A stretch of 64,000 bases of DNA from NCBI RefSeq assembly GCF_009176305.1, contig NZ_BLAJ01000008.1:1-64000 (forward strand). Reading direction: 5' to 3'. The position numbers and the translations under genes were made by a program. The notes under the pieces were generated by a model, which was given only the letters and a program-made list of their open reading frames with translations, ran no database searches and was not told the DNA's origin. The stretch's first letter is position 1; each line of letters starts with the position of its first letter. The stretch comes from Martinezella dioscoreae (GTDB lineage: Bacteria > Pseudomonadota > Alphaproteobacteria > Rhizobiales > Rhizobiaceae). Below, in pieces: positions 52,894 to 62,908 of this stretch.

Positions 52894-53115
52894 ATGACCG
52901 AAGCCCAGCCTGCTCACTTCGAACGCCACCCTTTTCCCGCCGAGATCATCGCCCATGCGGGGTGGCTTTGTCACCGTTTTCTGTTTAGTTTTTCGCCATG
53001 TTGAAGACCTGCCGGCCGAGCGCGGTATCGACGTTTCGTTCCAGACCGTCACAGAATGGCGGCGAAGCTCGGTCTAGAATTCGCTCAGCAGCTGCCAGGG
53101 CAAGACCGTAACGAT
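52894..53115 (+). pseudogene. remnant of an IS6-family transposase, multiply frameshifted
   Basis: From ATG 52894 the frame reads MTEAQPAHFERH then FPAEIIAHAGWL, then after an extra T in a five-T run the next frame reads FRHVEDLPAERGIDVSFQTVTEW, and after another shift AAKLGLEFAQQLP. Put together this is the N-terminus of an IS6-type transposase (FPAEIIxHAVWLYxRFxLSFRHVEDLLAERG is typical). The catalytic DDE part is absent. It is a decayed insertion sequence between repA and the serine hydrolase gene. Confidence 0.75.
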
Positions 53116-53173
53116 CAAGCTTCCGTCGAGCCGCTAGCTCTTGGAACCGATAGATGCTTTCGCGCCGGAAGCA

Positions 53174-54292
53174 TTAAACGCCATAAATCGCCCGAACGAT
53201 ATCTCGTGGAAAGGCTCCCATGCAGCCTTCAACCGCCGTGTTGGACATGATCGCCGCCGAAATGCCTTCCAAGGGATCGATGAACCAACTGTGTCCATAA
53301 ACGCCGCCCCAGCTTACCGATCCCTTCGCCATTGGAACCTCCGCCAAGATGGGATCCCGGATCACCGCACCCAAAAAAGAGAATCCTTCTCCTGGTTTGC
53401 CCGGGCGCGGGATGTCGCCAATCTGGTTGAGAAGCGCCGCCCGTGCGGTCTCCGCCTTCAAGATGGGCGCGCCGCCGCCGCGAATGGCTTCGAGGAAGGT
53501 GATTAGATCCGGCGCCGTGCCCACCATGCCCGCTCCGCCGGATTGGAAAGCCTTCGGATTGAACAGCCTCGTCGGCGCAAAGGTAAGCGGGTTGCCGCTA
53601 TCATCCGGAACCAAATGGCGATCGCTCATTCTGACGGCCGTCGGAGTGGCATCGGCGTAGGGCGTGGCAAGTCGCTCAGGATCGCTCACCGAAAAACCGG
53701 TGTCGCTCATGCCCAGCGGTCCCGTTACATGAAGACGCACCGCCTCTTCCAGGCTGCAAGCCTCGATCCGCGCTATGACCGCTCCAAGAACGTCAATGGC
53801 GATCGAGTAAGACCAAAGTTTGCCCGGTGCGGCCAGCAGCGGAAAGGTCGACAGTCGACTGAAGTTCTCCTCGAAGTCGAGATCCGTGTCGGCGAGGCCA
53901 GCGTTGAACATCCGCTCGGGCGATGTTGTCTTGGGATCTGCTCCATAACCGAGACCTGCCGTGTGAGTGAGCAGGTGCTGGATGGTTATATCGGCGATCT
54001 CTCCATCTGGCTGCCGGGGCCGGAAATAGGGGAGATAATCTCGGGCGAGGTCGCCAAGCGCCAGCCGGCCCTTGTCGACAAGAGCCAGGGCCGCCGCCGC
54101 CACGAGCGGCTTGGTCACGGAAGCGAGACGGAATATCGTCCGCGTATCGGTGGCTTTTTGGGTTTCTCGATCGGCATAACCAGCAGCGTGGCTATAGACG
54201 GTCTCTCCGTTTTTGACGACGATCACGACAGTGCCGACGATCTTGCCGGACGTGATCGCCTTTTCGATAACCGCGTCGATCCCTGTCTTCAT
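53174..54292 (-). CDS. class C beta-lactamase-like serine hydrolase
   Basis: A 372-residue protein of the beta-lactamase/esterase family. The nucleophile motif SVTK (Ser-x-x-Lys) lies in FRLASVTKPLVAAAALALVDKG, a Tyr-centred YSIAIDVLG replaces the usual YxN, and the third box is GVYGHSWFIDP. GGGGAGG nine bases before ATG 54292 sets the start; there is no signal peptide, so it is probably a cytosolic esterase rather than a resistance enzyme. Substrate unknown. Confidence 0.85.
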   Translation of the reverse strand: MKTGIDAVIEKAITSGKIVGTVVIVVKNGETVYSHAAGYADRETQKATDTRTIFRLASVTKPLVAAAALALVDKGRLALGDLARDYLPYFRPRQPDGEIADITIQHLLTHTAGLGYGADPKTTSPERMFNAGLADTDLDFEENFSRLSTFPLLAAPGKLWSYSIAIDVLGAVIARIEACSLEEAVRLHVTGPLGMSDTGFSVSDPERLATPYADATPTAVRMSDRHLVPDDSGNPLTFAPTRLFNPKAFQSGGAGMVGTAPDLITFLEAIRGGGAPILKAETARAALLNQIGDIPRPGKPGEGFSFLGAVIRDPILAEVPMAKGSVSWGGVYGHSWFIDPLEGISAAIMSNTAVEGCMGAFPRDIVRAIYGV

Positions 54293-54404
54293 CGCAACCA
54301 TCCTCCCCGTGCTCCCGAATAAGCGGTCGTAGAACCGCATATTCCAGCTTGGTTCGCAAGGCGGCGCGGCGCCGATAGCGTCGTGTCGAGCTACAAGCGA
54401 AGCC

Positions 54405-54630
54405 GGATACCGTGACCTGGACGATCAATCGAGCCGCCGGGCCGTTCTTCCGCACGGCATTGTTGTAATAGCTGGCGGCCTGCGCGACTGACTGACTTAT
54501 GCAGGGACCGCTCCATAGCCTCCCGTTGGGGTATGCCTCGTTCGGCCGCCTCGGTCAGATAAGCCGAGCGCGGGCCGTGTGCCGGGAACGCCTCTGGATC
54601 GAGGCCGCTTGGCTGTGACGCGTTCTTCAT
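54405..54630 (-). pseudogene. frameshifted small conserved gene
   Basis: The first frame reads DPEAFPAHGPRSAYLTEA and ERGIPQREAMERSLHKSVS, then continues as unlikely sequence; the neighbouring frame continues AQAASYYNNAVRKNGPAARL, which is a natural helical continuation. The switch coincides with CAGTCAGTCAGTC, a 4-base unit repeated three times, so slippage has probably caused a +1 shift. I do not know the family. Downstream the second frame has no early stop. Confidence 0.5.
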
Positions 54631-55175
54631 AAAAGCACATGTGATCCGCGGATCATCGCCAGTTTCGCTCCAAGGCCATCAATACCTGGCGGTAATCGCT
54701 TCGCCGATCAAGGCGTGAAATTCAGGGCAAACTACCATCGCGTCTCAAGCACGGTTAAGACGGCGCCACCTTTCGACACCGCCTCCGTAGAAACATCGCG
54801 CGAATATCCGTTGTGGACGAATCATCGCCATCCCTTGTCGAAGGCCGAGTCGGCTCTACTTTGCGAATCATCAATGATTTGTGGGGGTTAGTGATTTTGA
54901 GTTATGATTGGAGCGGCGTCAGGACCCGGCGCATCAAGGCGATCAAGATGGCGGTTTCCGTGGGGATCGCCTTGGCGATTCTCGGCACTCCGACGATGCT
55001 TTGGCTGCATGGTTCGTTTTGACCACCAAGGCGCTTGAACCGTCCGCGGACGACGCCGAGCAGGTTCATGTCTAGCGCCTTTCGGACAATGGGGTTGGAA
55101 TGCATAATCCCACTCTTGGCGATGAGAGCGGTCGCTTTCATCGCACAATGCCCATGCGTTAGGCCTTTAACTCGA
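54631..55175. other. intergenic, no gene supported
   Basis: 545 bp between the frameshifted gene and lysR. A plus-strand frame 54813-55022 ends in a hydrophobic segment (MAVSVGIALAILGTPTMLWL) and might be a small membrane protein, but its first half is unconvincing. A minus-strand segment with KSGIMHSNPIVRKALDMNLL is similarly unassigned. Confidence 0.35.
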
Positions 55176-56072
55176 TTACCGATCGGCCTGCGAGCCGTGG
55201 AATTCCAGATTCTTCGATACATGATCGATGAAACGGGCCAACAGCGGGCTCGCATGTTCGCGATGCCAGCAGATCCCAACCGGCCATCTTGATTCCGGTC
55301 CGGAGAGAGACTGTTTGTGGCTGGACCCCGCCAATGCCTGCACGCCACGCCAGGGCAGGAATGCTGCGCCCAGGCCGGCGGAAACGATGGCGTGCACAGT
55401 TAGTATGTCGTCGGCATATTGGGCGATGCGAGGCTCGAAACGGGCAAGCGAACACCAGCGCCTGATCTGATCATCCAGTCCCGGTCCGCGCGATGGCGAA
55501 AGCGCCACGAAGCCAAGCTCGTTCAACTCCGCCAGCCGATCCTGGGCCGGTATTGTCACCCCGCTTGGAAGCACCAGGGCCAAGTGCTCTTCGATAATGG
55601 GCATGAAGGCCAGGCCGCTATCCTCCTCCGGCGCCCGGCAGAAGCCGATATCAAGCCTGCCGTCGAGCAGGCGCTGATGCTGTTCCCGCGATGGCAGATC
55701 GTTGAGCGTGATGCTGCAATCGGGCGTCGTCGCACGAAAGCCGGCGATCAGCCGCGGCGCCACGACAAGGGTCGATATTCCAAATCCGATATCGAGGTAT
55801 CCGGTAAGGCCGGCCATGGCGCGATGCATCTTCCGGTCGACATCGTCGTTCAATTGAAGAAGCGGGCGTGCTTCACGCCGCAGAAGTTCTCCGAGAGGCG
55901 TCAGTTTGGCGCCATGGCGGCCACGCTCGAACAATGCTCCGCCGATCGCGGCTTCCAAGGCTTGAATCTGCTTGGTCAAGGTCGATTGGGTGACGAACAG
56001 TTTCGCCGAAGCCTTGCCGTAGTGGCCGGTGTCGATCAATTGAACGAAGGATCGGAGGAGCTTTATTTCCAT
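55176..56072 (-). CDS. LysR-family transcriptional regulator
   Basis: A 298-residue LTTR. The N-terminal winged helix is MEIKLLRSFVQLIDTGHYGKASAKLFVTQSTLTKQIQALEAAIG; the rest is the periplasmic-binding-like effector domain (GYLDIGFGISTLVVAPRLIAGF). The ATG at 56072 is chosen over a TTG eight codons earlier. It is divergent from the nitrilase gene with a 90-bp spacer and most likely controls it. Confidence 0.92.
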   Translation of the reverse strand: MEIKLLRSFVQLIDTGHYGKASAKLFVTQSTLTKQIQALEAAIGGALFERGRHGAKLTPLGELLRREARPLLQLNDDVDRKMHRAMAGLTGYLDIGFGISTLVVAPRLIAGFRATTPDCSITLNDLPSREQHQRLLDGRLDIGFCRAPEEDSGLAFMPIIEEHLALVLPSGVTIPAQDRLAELNELGFVALSPSRGPGLDDQIRRWCSLARFEPRIAQYADDILTVHAIVSAGLGAAFLPWRGVQALAGSSHKQSLSGPESRWPVGICWHREHASPLLARFIDHVSKNLEFHGSQADR

Positions 56073-56162
56073 TCTGTCCAGGAATAATTTCAATCAATAA
56101 AGTCATTTTACGAAAGAGAAGCCGCATGGTCAAATTGCTTCATAGCGAAAGGAGCAATCGAC

Positions 56163-57134
<972 letters not shown>

Positions 57135-57161
57135 GGTTGATTTCCATATCCTGGCCGTCGT

Positions 57162-57782
57162 CTATTTACCCGTCGTTCCTTCGAGATCGGCATAGACCAG
57201 ATAGCGCAGCGGTCCCGAGGTCACGGCGTCGAAGGGAAAGCAGGTCGCCAGCACGAGATGGACGCCGCGCGCGTTGGGGTCGATCTCTGCTTCATCCCAG
57301 CGGGCAACGGCCATGCGGGTCACGCGGAAAGTGAAGGTCCGACCATCGCTGCGTGTGATGCGGATACGGTCGTTCACACCGATATCTTTCAGGAAAGTGA
57401 AATGGGTATCGCGGTGCGCCGCATAGACGGCCGTACCCTCTTGGCCCGCTTGCGGGGTATTGTCGAGATGACCGGGGCCGAAGGCAAGCGCCTGTCCGCT
57501 CGCACCCTTGAGCGCGATGGCGGAAACGCCAAGGCGTGGAACTTCGATACGCGCCACCGGCCAGGTGTCGGCCCAGCTCCAGGGCTTGACCGGTGCGCCT
57601 GATATCACGCTCTCGGCGAATGCGCGCTCCAGCAGAAGCTGCGCCAAGGCCGCCTTGGCGTAGATCCAACCCCCCTGTGCGGCGAGGAAGAGACCGGCGG
57701 CGATGAGAATGCCGGCCGCGAAAGTCAGGAGGGAGCGCGCTGGCGCGCTCCCGATGGTCTGGATGCGAGTGGCGGCGATCAT
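57162..57782 (-). CDS. class GN sortase
   Basis: A 206-residue transpeptidase with an N-terminal membrane anchor (LLTFAAGILIAAGLFLAAQGGWIYAKA). Sortase catalytic residues: His in YAAHRDTHF, Cys in LVLATCFPF, and Arg in SGPLRYLVYA. Gram-negative class GN sortases always occur with one dedicated target, which here precedes it with a 4-bp overlap. It should cleave the LPQTA motif of that protein. Confidence 0.92.
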   Translation of the reverse strand: MIAATRIQTIGSAPARSLLTFAAGILIAAGLFLAAQGGWIYAKAALAQLLLERAFAESVISGAPVKPWSWADTWPVARIEVPRLGVSAIALKGASGQALAFGPGHLDNTPQAGQEGTAVYAAHRDTHFTFLKDIGVNDRIRITRSDGRTFTFRVTRMAVARWDEAEIDPNARGVHLVLATCFPFDAVTSGPLRYLVYADLEGTTGK

Positions 57783-60037
57783 GCCCGGCTCCTTCGCGAT
57801 GCGAGGACCAGCAGCGAAGCTCCACACAGAAGGGCAAGCAATCCCTGGAGAATGAGAAGCATTCCGGGCGTTGCGGTCTGCGGCAGCGAAACGCTGGCCG
57901 GAGCCGGCGCGGAGATGGGTTCAAGCTCCGCATCGCCATCCACACCCTGCGACTTATCAGCTGTCTGCTGATGTTTGTTGTCGGCTTTCGCATCCCGCGC
58001 CGCACCGATGCCGAGGAGCTTGTCGTAATCCCAGCCCGCGGGAAGCTGCAATGGAATGTCGGCCTGTGTCAGCGGCGCGTTTGCCGGGCGCAGACGCTTC
58101 GTATCGACAGCGACGAGACTTGTGAGGCGCGTGACCAGATGATGGTCGAGTGCCAATCGCAGGATACGCTTGTCGGCATCAGCCTGCGTGATCTTGCCGA
58201 GCGTGAGATTGACCTCGGCGTCATCGATCTGGCGGCGAGCCCAGATCTTCGAGATGCCCTTGGCATTGCTTGCCTGGTCGAGCGGCAGGGAGATCGTCCA
58301 CGCGCGATCGCCGATCTCGCCGCTGACGGTCAGGGTTCCGGCTGCCTTTCCCATCCGGGCCGCCAGAACCAGCGGTTCGCCATGGTAGATGTCGGGCAGG
58401 AGATTGGGCGACAGGTTGACGTTCTTTTGCGAAAAGGCGGCCGCGACGTCGGTGACAGCCGGGTTCTCCAGCTTGTCGAAGAGGGCGCGCATGTGCTCGT
58501 TCACCTCGGCGACCGAACCGATGTGGGTGAAGCTGCCCTGGCCTAGTTCGGCGGCGCGGTTCATCAGGTACGTGTTCGGCGCCGAGCCGATGCCGACCAT
58601 GAAAATACGAGAGCGTCCCCGCGATTTCGCGATCGCATCGAGAAGCTGCTGCTCGTTGCTGACCTCGCCGTCCGTCAGGAACACGACCTGGCGCAATCCG
58701 CTGGCCCGGTGGCTGTCGTCGAGCGCTGCTTGAAGCGGCGGCAGCATTTCCGTTCCGCCGGCGGCTTCCAGGCCGGTGACGAAGCGACGGGCCGAGGCGA
58801 TATTCTCGGCCGTCGCCATCACCGAATCGGAGAAGAATTTGGTCATCGTATTGTCAAAGCGAATGACGTTGAAGCGATCATTCGGCTCGAGCCGGGACAG
58901 GGCATAATCGAGGCTTGCTCGTGCCTGTTCGATCGAGGTGCCGCCCATCGAGCCGGAATTGTCGATGACGAAGACCACTTCGCGGCCGGCCTTTCGCGGC
59001 GTCGCCACCGCCGGCGGCATTACATAGGCAAGCACATAGTCATCCTGGCCGACACGTTCGCGGAAGAGGCCGACGCTTGGCATATTGCTCGCGACGGCGC
59101 TCCATTCGAGCACGAAGTCGCGATCGGCGGCCGCTTCGCCATCAAGGACGATCCGGCGCTCGGTGTCGCTGACCTTGTCGATCTTGACCGCGTGATAGAG
59201 GCTTTGGACGTCATCGAGCGGGAAACCGGCGTTGAGATTGACCTTGAGGGTGACGGGGTTGGTGCGATCGCCGCCAGGAGCCATCAGGGGTGTCGAGATG
59301 GATTTGTCGCTGACCTCACGCGATGGGCGCTGTTTGGACTGACCCCAGCCGGCCTTTAGATCTGCCTGCTGCGTGATGGGCGATGCGTCTTGCGGGCTGT
59401 AGCGCGGTGCGACGACGAGCGGCACCCGCAGGGAGAAGCGACCGTCCGCCAGGCGGACCGACTGCTGATATTCGATCTGCACGACGATCTTTTCATGCGG
59501 GCCAATATTCGCGACCGCATTGGTGAAGACATTCGGGCGCTGCTGTTCAACCAGGGACGCTTTCTTTCCTTCTGTGCGCGCTTTCTCGTATATGGCACGC
59601 GCGGCCTGCTTCTCCTTGATATCGGCGACAACGACCCGGTTGCCGACGATCATCTTCAGGGAATAGACGGCGCTGTCTTCCGGAAGTGGAAATACGTAGA
59701 GGGCTTCGACCCATTTGTCGGTCGTGTTCTCGAAGGCTTGCGTGAGCACCGCGCGTGCCGTCGGTCCGTTGACGTCGAGATCGACATCGGTCGCGAGCCG
59801 GGGTGCCTCGATATATCTTCCCTCTTCCTTGGTCTGAAGAAGAAGGCTGCCCGCGCCCATTTCGTTTGGCGTGACGAAGGCTGCGGGTTGCGCGCGCGAT
59901 TCCAGGGGATGCAGGAGCGCGAAAACGACGGCGAGGACCGGCAGCAGGATGGCATTGCTGAACCAGAGCAGCAGGCCGAATCCGATGAGGAAATTTTGCC
60001 GTTTCTGGTAGCGCGAGACGTGTGGCGAGGCTGACAT
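57779..60037 (-). CDS. VIT/VWA sortase target protein
   Basis: A 752-residue surface or periplasmic protein. N-terminal membrane segment (LIGFGLLLWFSNAILLPVLAVVFALL), a VIT domain (LTQAFENTTDKWVEALYVFPLPEDSAVY), a von Willebrand A domain with the MIDAS DNSGSMGG near residue 360, and a C-terminal sorting signal LPQTATPG, hydrophobic helix, RRSRA. AAGGAG precedes ATG 60037. This is the so-called marine proteobacterial sortase target architecture. Divergent from an XRE gene. Confidence 0.92.
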   Translation of the reverse strand: MSASPHVSRYQKRQNFLIGFGLLLWFSNAILLPVLAVVFALLHPLESRAQPAAFVTPNEMGAGSLLLQTKEEGRYIEAPRLATDVDLDVNGPTARAVLTQAFENTTDKWVEALYVFPLPEDSAVYSLKMIVGNRVVVADIKEKQAARAIYEKARTEGKKASLVEQQRPNVFTNAVANIGPHEKIVVQIEYQQSVRLADGRFSLRVPLVVAPRYSPQDASPITQQADLKAGWGQSKQRPSREVSDKSISTPLMAPGGDRTNPVTLKVNLNAGFPLDDVQSLYHAVKIDKVSDTERRIVLDGEAAADRDFVLEWSAVASNMPSVGLFRERVGQDDYVLAYVMPPAVATPRKAGREVVFVIDNSGSMGGTSIEQARASLDYALSRLEPNDRFNVIRFDNTMTKFFSDSVMATAENIASARRFVTGLEAAGGTEMLPPLQAALDDSHRASGLRQVVFLTDGEVSNEQQLLDAIAKSRGRSRIFMVGIGSAPNTYLMNRAAELGQGSFTHIGSVAEVNEHMRALFDKLENPAVTDVAAAFSQKNVNLSPNLLPDIYHGEPLVLAARMGKAAGTLTVSGEIGDRAWTISLPLDQASNAKGISKIWARRQIDDAEVNLTLGKITQADADKRILRLALDHHLVTRLTSLVAVDTKRLRPANAPLTQADIPLQLPAGWDYDKLLGIGAARDAKADNKHQQTADKSQGVDGDAELEPISAPAPASVSLPQTATPGMLLILQGLLALLCGASLLVLASRRSRA

Positions 60038-60207
60038 GACAGGCTCCTTATTCGCTGGTGGAATGACTGAAGCCATTGTGAACAAAGGCTATTTTCTCGC
60101 CAGCGTAAGCTTTGCCCTCTTTCGTCCGCATCTTGCCGCAAACGGTCTTGCCGGTTACGGCCATGTGTGGAATTGTGAAGAAAATTACGCAATCAGGAAA
60201 CGAGTGA

Positions 60208-60969
60208 ATGGTCCAGGGCGACCCCTATTTGTCCGACAGCCAGAACAGCGCCGTGGCGGCGCGGGTTCGCGAGGAGATCGCCCGACGGCGCATTTCCAGG
60301 CAGCGTCTCGCCAATGATGCGCGCATTAGCCTTTCGACCTTGGAGAAGGCTCTTTCGGGCCACCGGCCCTTCACGCTGGCGACTCTCATTCGGCTGGAGC
60401 AGGCGATGGGCGTCGTGCTGCGGGAACCCGCTGGAACGCAAGCCCCCATCGTAAAGGAAAGGCCCGGCCATGCCCCCGAGGAACTTGGTGCCTATTCCCG
60501 CGCCTCGGTTTCCTGGCTTGAAGGCACCTACCTGACGCTCCGTCCGTCCTTCGGCGATGCGAAGGCGATTTTCGCCTATTGCACCGAGATCGCCTGGGAT
60601 GAAGACGGGACCTGCCTGAGCTTCCGCGAACGCGAGCGCAGCGACGCCTCGTTTTCACAGCAGGGCTCGGTGTCGGTGCCGCACCTGTCGGGGCATATCT
60701 ATTTGGTGACGAATTCGTCGGGGCAGTATCGCATGGCGATATTGTCGAGACCCAGTATCACCGGCGAGATGTTCGGCTTGCTGACGACATTGCGCGCCGG
60801 GCAGGGCTCGCATCTCACACCCGTCTCGACGCCGCTCGCCCTCCTGCCGATGGCGGCATTCGCGCAACCGTCGCTGGGGCGCGTCCTGGCGGGCGATCAG
60901 AATCACCAGGCATATTCGGCCATCATGCATAGAATTACCGGAGAAAATTACGCCGGCTTCATCGGGTAG
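60208..60969 (+). CDS. helix-turn-helix regulator with C-terminal sensor-like domain
   Basis: A 253-residue protein: residues about 17-70 (VAARVREEIARRRISRQRLANDARISLSTLEKALSGHRPF) form an XRE domain; the remaining 170 residues (SWLEGTYLTLRPSFGDAKAIFAYCTEIAW onward) look like a beta-rich effector domain I cannot name. AGGAAACGA precedes the ATG. It is divergent from the sortase target operon by 170 bp and could regulate it. Confidence 0.85.
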   Translation: MVQGDPYLSDSQNSAVAARVREEIARRRISRQRLANDARISLSTLEKALSGHRPFTLATLIRLEQAMGVVLREPAGTQAPIVKERPGHAPEELGAYSRASVSWLEGTYLTLRPSFGDAKAIFAYCTEIAWDEDGTCLSFRERERSDASFSQQGSVSVPHLSGHIYLVTNSSGQYRMAILSRPSITGEMFGLLTTLRAGQGSHLTPVSTPLALLPMAAFAQPSLGRVLAGDQNHQAYSAIMHRITGENYAGFIG

Positions 60970-60977
60970 GGGCGCCC

Positions 60978-61727
60978 TTAGCGGGCGTCATGAAAGATGA
61001 TGCCGACAGTGTGGCGCTTGCCTGAGCGGACCCGGCTTACCCCGTGCCTGAGATTGACACGGTAGTTCCCCTTGGTTCCCCGCACGGGCCGATTATGGAC
61101 TGCGAAGGCGACGGCATCACCTTGTCGAAGCGGCACGACGTCCACGCGGCTTTGCATGCGCGGCCGCTGTTCGGTCAGGACAAACTCACCACCGGTGAAA
61201 TCCCGCCCCGGCTCGGACAGCAGAATGGCCACCTGGATTGGGAAAGCGAGTTCGCCGTAGAGGTCCTGATGCAGGCAGTTGAAGTCTCCCGGCACGTATT
61301 GCAGCAGCAGCGGCGTCGGACGCCGCTGACCGGCCTCGTGGCATTGCCTCAGGAAGGCGGCATGCTCATCGGGATAGCGTTCCTCAAGGCCCATGCGTTC
61401 ATTCCACCGGTTTGCGATATCGGCGAGACGAGGATAGAGCGCGGTGCGCAATCCACCGAGAAGCCCTGGCAGCGGATAGTTGAAATAGCGATATTCGCCT
61501 CTTCCGAAACCGTGGCGCGCCATGATGACGTGGCTGCGGAAATGACGCTCCTCGGGATAAAGGCGGGAGATTGCGTTGCATTCATCGGGTGCGAGAAGCT
61601 TCGGAAGGACGGCGCAGCCGAAGCCGTCAAGTTCTCCCGCCAGCGACGGCCAATCATAGGCGTCGACCCGGGCCACGATGGGGCTTTCCAAGGAACCCGG
61701 AGCAAAAGTGGAGATCGATACGTTCAT
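60978..61727 (-). CDS. 2OG-Fe(II) oxygenase
   Basis: A 249-residue dioxygenase. The iron triad is visible: His-x-Asp in NCLHQDLYGELAFPIQVAILLS and a distal His in FAVHNRPVRG, with a 2-oxoglutarate-binding Arg nearby (YRVNLRHGVSRV). The block GGEFVLTEQRPRMQSR is usual for prolyl-hydroxylase-like enzymes that act on nucleic acids or proteins. ATG 61727 has better ribosome-site spacing than ATG 61733. Target unknown; convergent with the XRE gene. Confidence 0.85.
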   Translation of the reverse strand: MNVSISTFAPGSLESPIVARVDAYDWPSLAGELDGFGCAVLPKLLAPDECNAISRLYPEERHFRSHVIMARHGFGRGEYRYFNYPLPGLLGGLRTALYPRLADIANRWNERMGLEERYPDEHAAFLRQCHEAGQRRPTPLLLQYVPGDFNCLHQDLYGELAFPIQVAILLSEPGRDFTGGEFVLTEQRPRMQSRVDVVPLRQGDAVAFAVHNRPVRGTKGNYRVNLRHGVSRVRSGKRHTVGIIFHDAR

Positions 61728-61961
61728 GTTCATATCCTCGGTCTGGGCGGGCTTTCGAGGGCGTTCGAGGCCTGCGAATGCCGCGATAACCTGGAGCCTA
61801 GCGCCCGAACCGGAGCTGCCGCCACCCGATTTCCGATGAGCGGCTCACACGAATGGGCCTCGCCGGCTACATTGCGATACAATCGCGCCGTTTCCTGAAA
61901 TCTCGCGGATACAATTCCAGGCGATCTTCCCGCGAGATCATCCATCAGGCAGGAGGCCAGA

Positions 61962-62471
61962 ATGAAATTTGCGTTCCTCGGTGCATTTGCCGTCTCAGGC
62001 CTTGCCGTCGGCGTCGCCGCTTCGCAATCGGCGGGTTCCGCGACGCTGCCGGAAAATGCCTCGCCGATCTATGGTGTGACCATACCGGAAGGCTATCGGG
62101 ACTGGAAATTCATCGCGCCCGCGCAGGAAGCTCCGCCGCTCGACGAACTTCGCGCCGTGCTCGGCAATGATATCGCCATTGAGGCCTACAAGAAGGGCAC
62201 GCTGCCTTTCCCGGATGGCTCGATCCTCGTCAAGCTGGCCTACAAGCGCAAGCAATCGACGGAGTTCGCGCCGGCAACGGTGCCGGGAGCGCCGACGACG
62301 GTTCAGGTCATGGTGAAGGATTCCAAGAAATATCCCGACAGCCACGGTTGGGGCTTCGGGCGCTTCGTCGATGGCAAGCCGGTCGATATCGCCCAACATG
62401 AAACTTGTCTCAGCTGCCATGTCGGTAACGTTAGGGATCACGATTACGTCTTCACGCGCTATGCGCCGTAA
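61962..62471 (+). CDS. cytochrome P460-family heme protein
   Basis: A 169-residue periplasmic protein: signal peptide (FLGAFAVSGLAVGVAASQSAGS), P460 core (YGVTIPEGYRDWKFIAPA, GNDIAIEAYKKGTLPFPDGSILVKLAYK), and a heme c site CLSCH at residues 149-153, giving covalent attachment. AGGAGG precedes the ATG. Relatives oxidise hydroxylamine or handle NO; many outside nitrifiers have no known substrate. Confidence 0.88.
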   Translation: MKFAFLGAFAVSGLAVGVAASQSAGSATLPENASPIYGVTIPEGYRDWKFIAPAQEAPPLDELRAVLGNDIAIEAYKKGTLPFPDGSILVKLAYKRKQSTEFAPATVPGAPTTVQVMVKDSKKYPDSHGWGFGRFVDGKPVDIAQHETCLSCHVGNVRDHDYVFTRYAP

Positions 62472-62908
62472 GGTGCGCTAACGCGATTAAGTGGAATTTG
62501 CCGGCCTGATCTCATCATAGACGGCCGGCCGGCGATCCATGGTTCTCCTCCCGCCGGGATAGCCGCCTCTATTTGGCCGATGGGCGAGCGTTGCTCCGAG
62601 CAAGCAGCCATCGAACCGCTTCCATCTTCACGGAAGACAACTTTCAAAAACCCGCGCAATCTCCATGGTGCCGCCTCGGGAGAGGTCTCCAAAATTCTTC
62701 TTCGCCGGCTAACTGGGCAGGTTCCGGAATTCCGGCCTGCATTTTGTCGATGGTAAAGTCAAAGCGCGTAGTTCTGTATTCCATTGTAGCCTCGGTCGAT
62801 CCGGACACGGAAGGATACAATTTGCCTGGGTTGAGGACACAACCGGGATACACGCCGAAAGCAAAACATCGCGGCATTCAACAAACCTCCCAAACATATG
62901 GAGATCCT
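62472..62908. other. intergenic, no gene seen
   Basis: 437 bp. GCCGGCC and GGCCGGC at about 62499-62530 can pair across a 16-base loop but no T-run follows, so a terminator after the P460 gene is doubtful. GGAG at 62899 is the ribosome binding site of the next gene. No protein is recognised in the rest. Confidence 0.4.

Noticed and set aside
54813..55022. 69-residue frame ending in a hydrophobic helix
   Set aside because: No convincing ribosome site, and the first half does not look protein-like.
57971..60034. Plus-strand frames opposite the sortase target gene
   Set aside because: Shadows of the VIT/VWA gene with no motif of their own.
60969..60995. GGGCGCCC/GGGCG hairpin between the convergent XRE and oxygenase genes
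   Set aside because: Short stem and no T-run on either strand, so no terminator was called.
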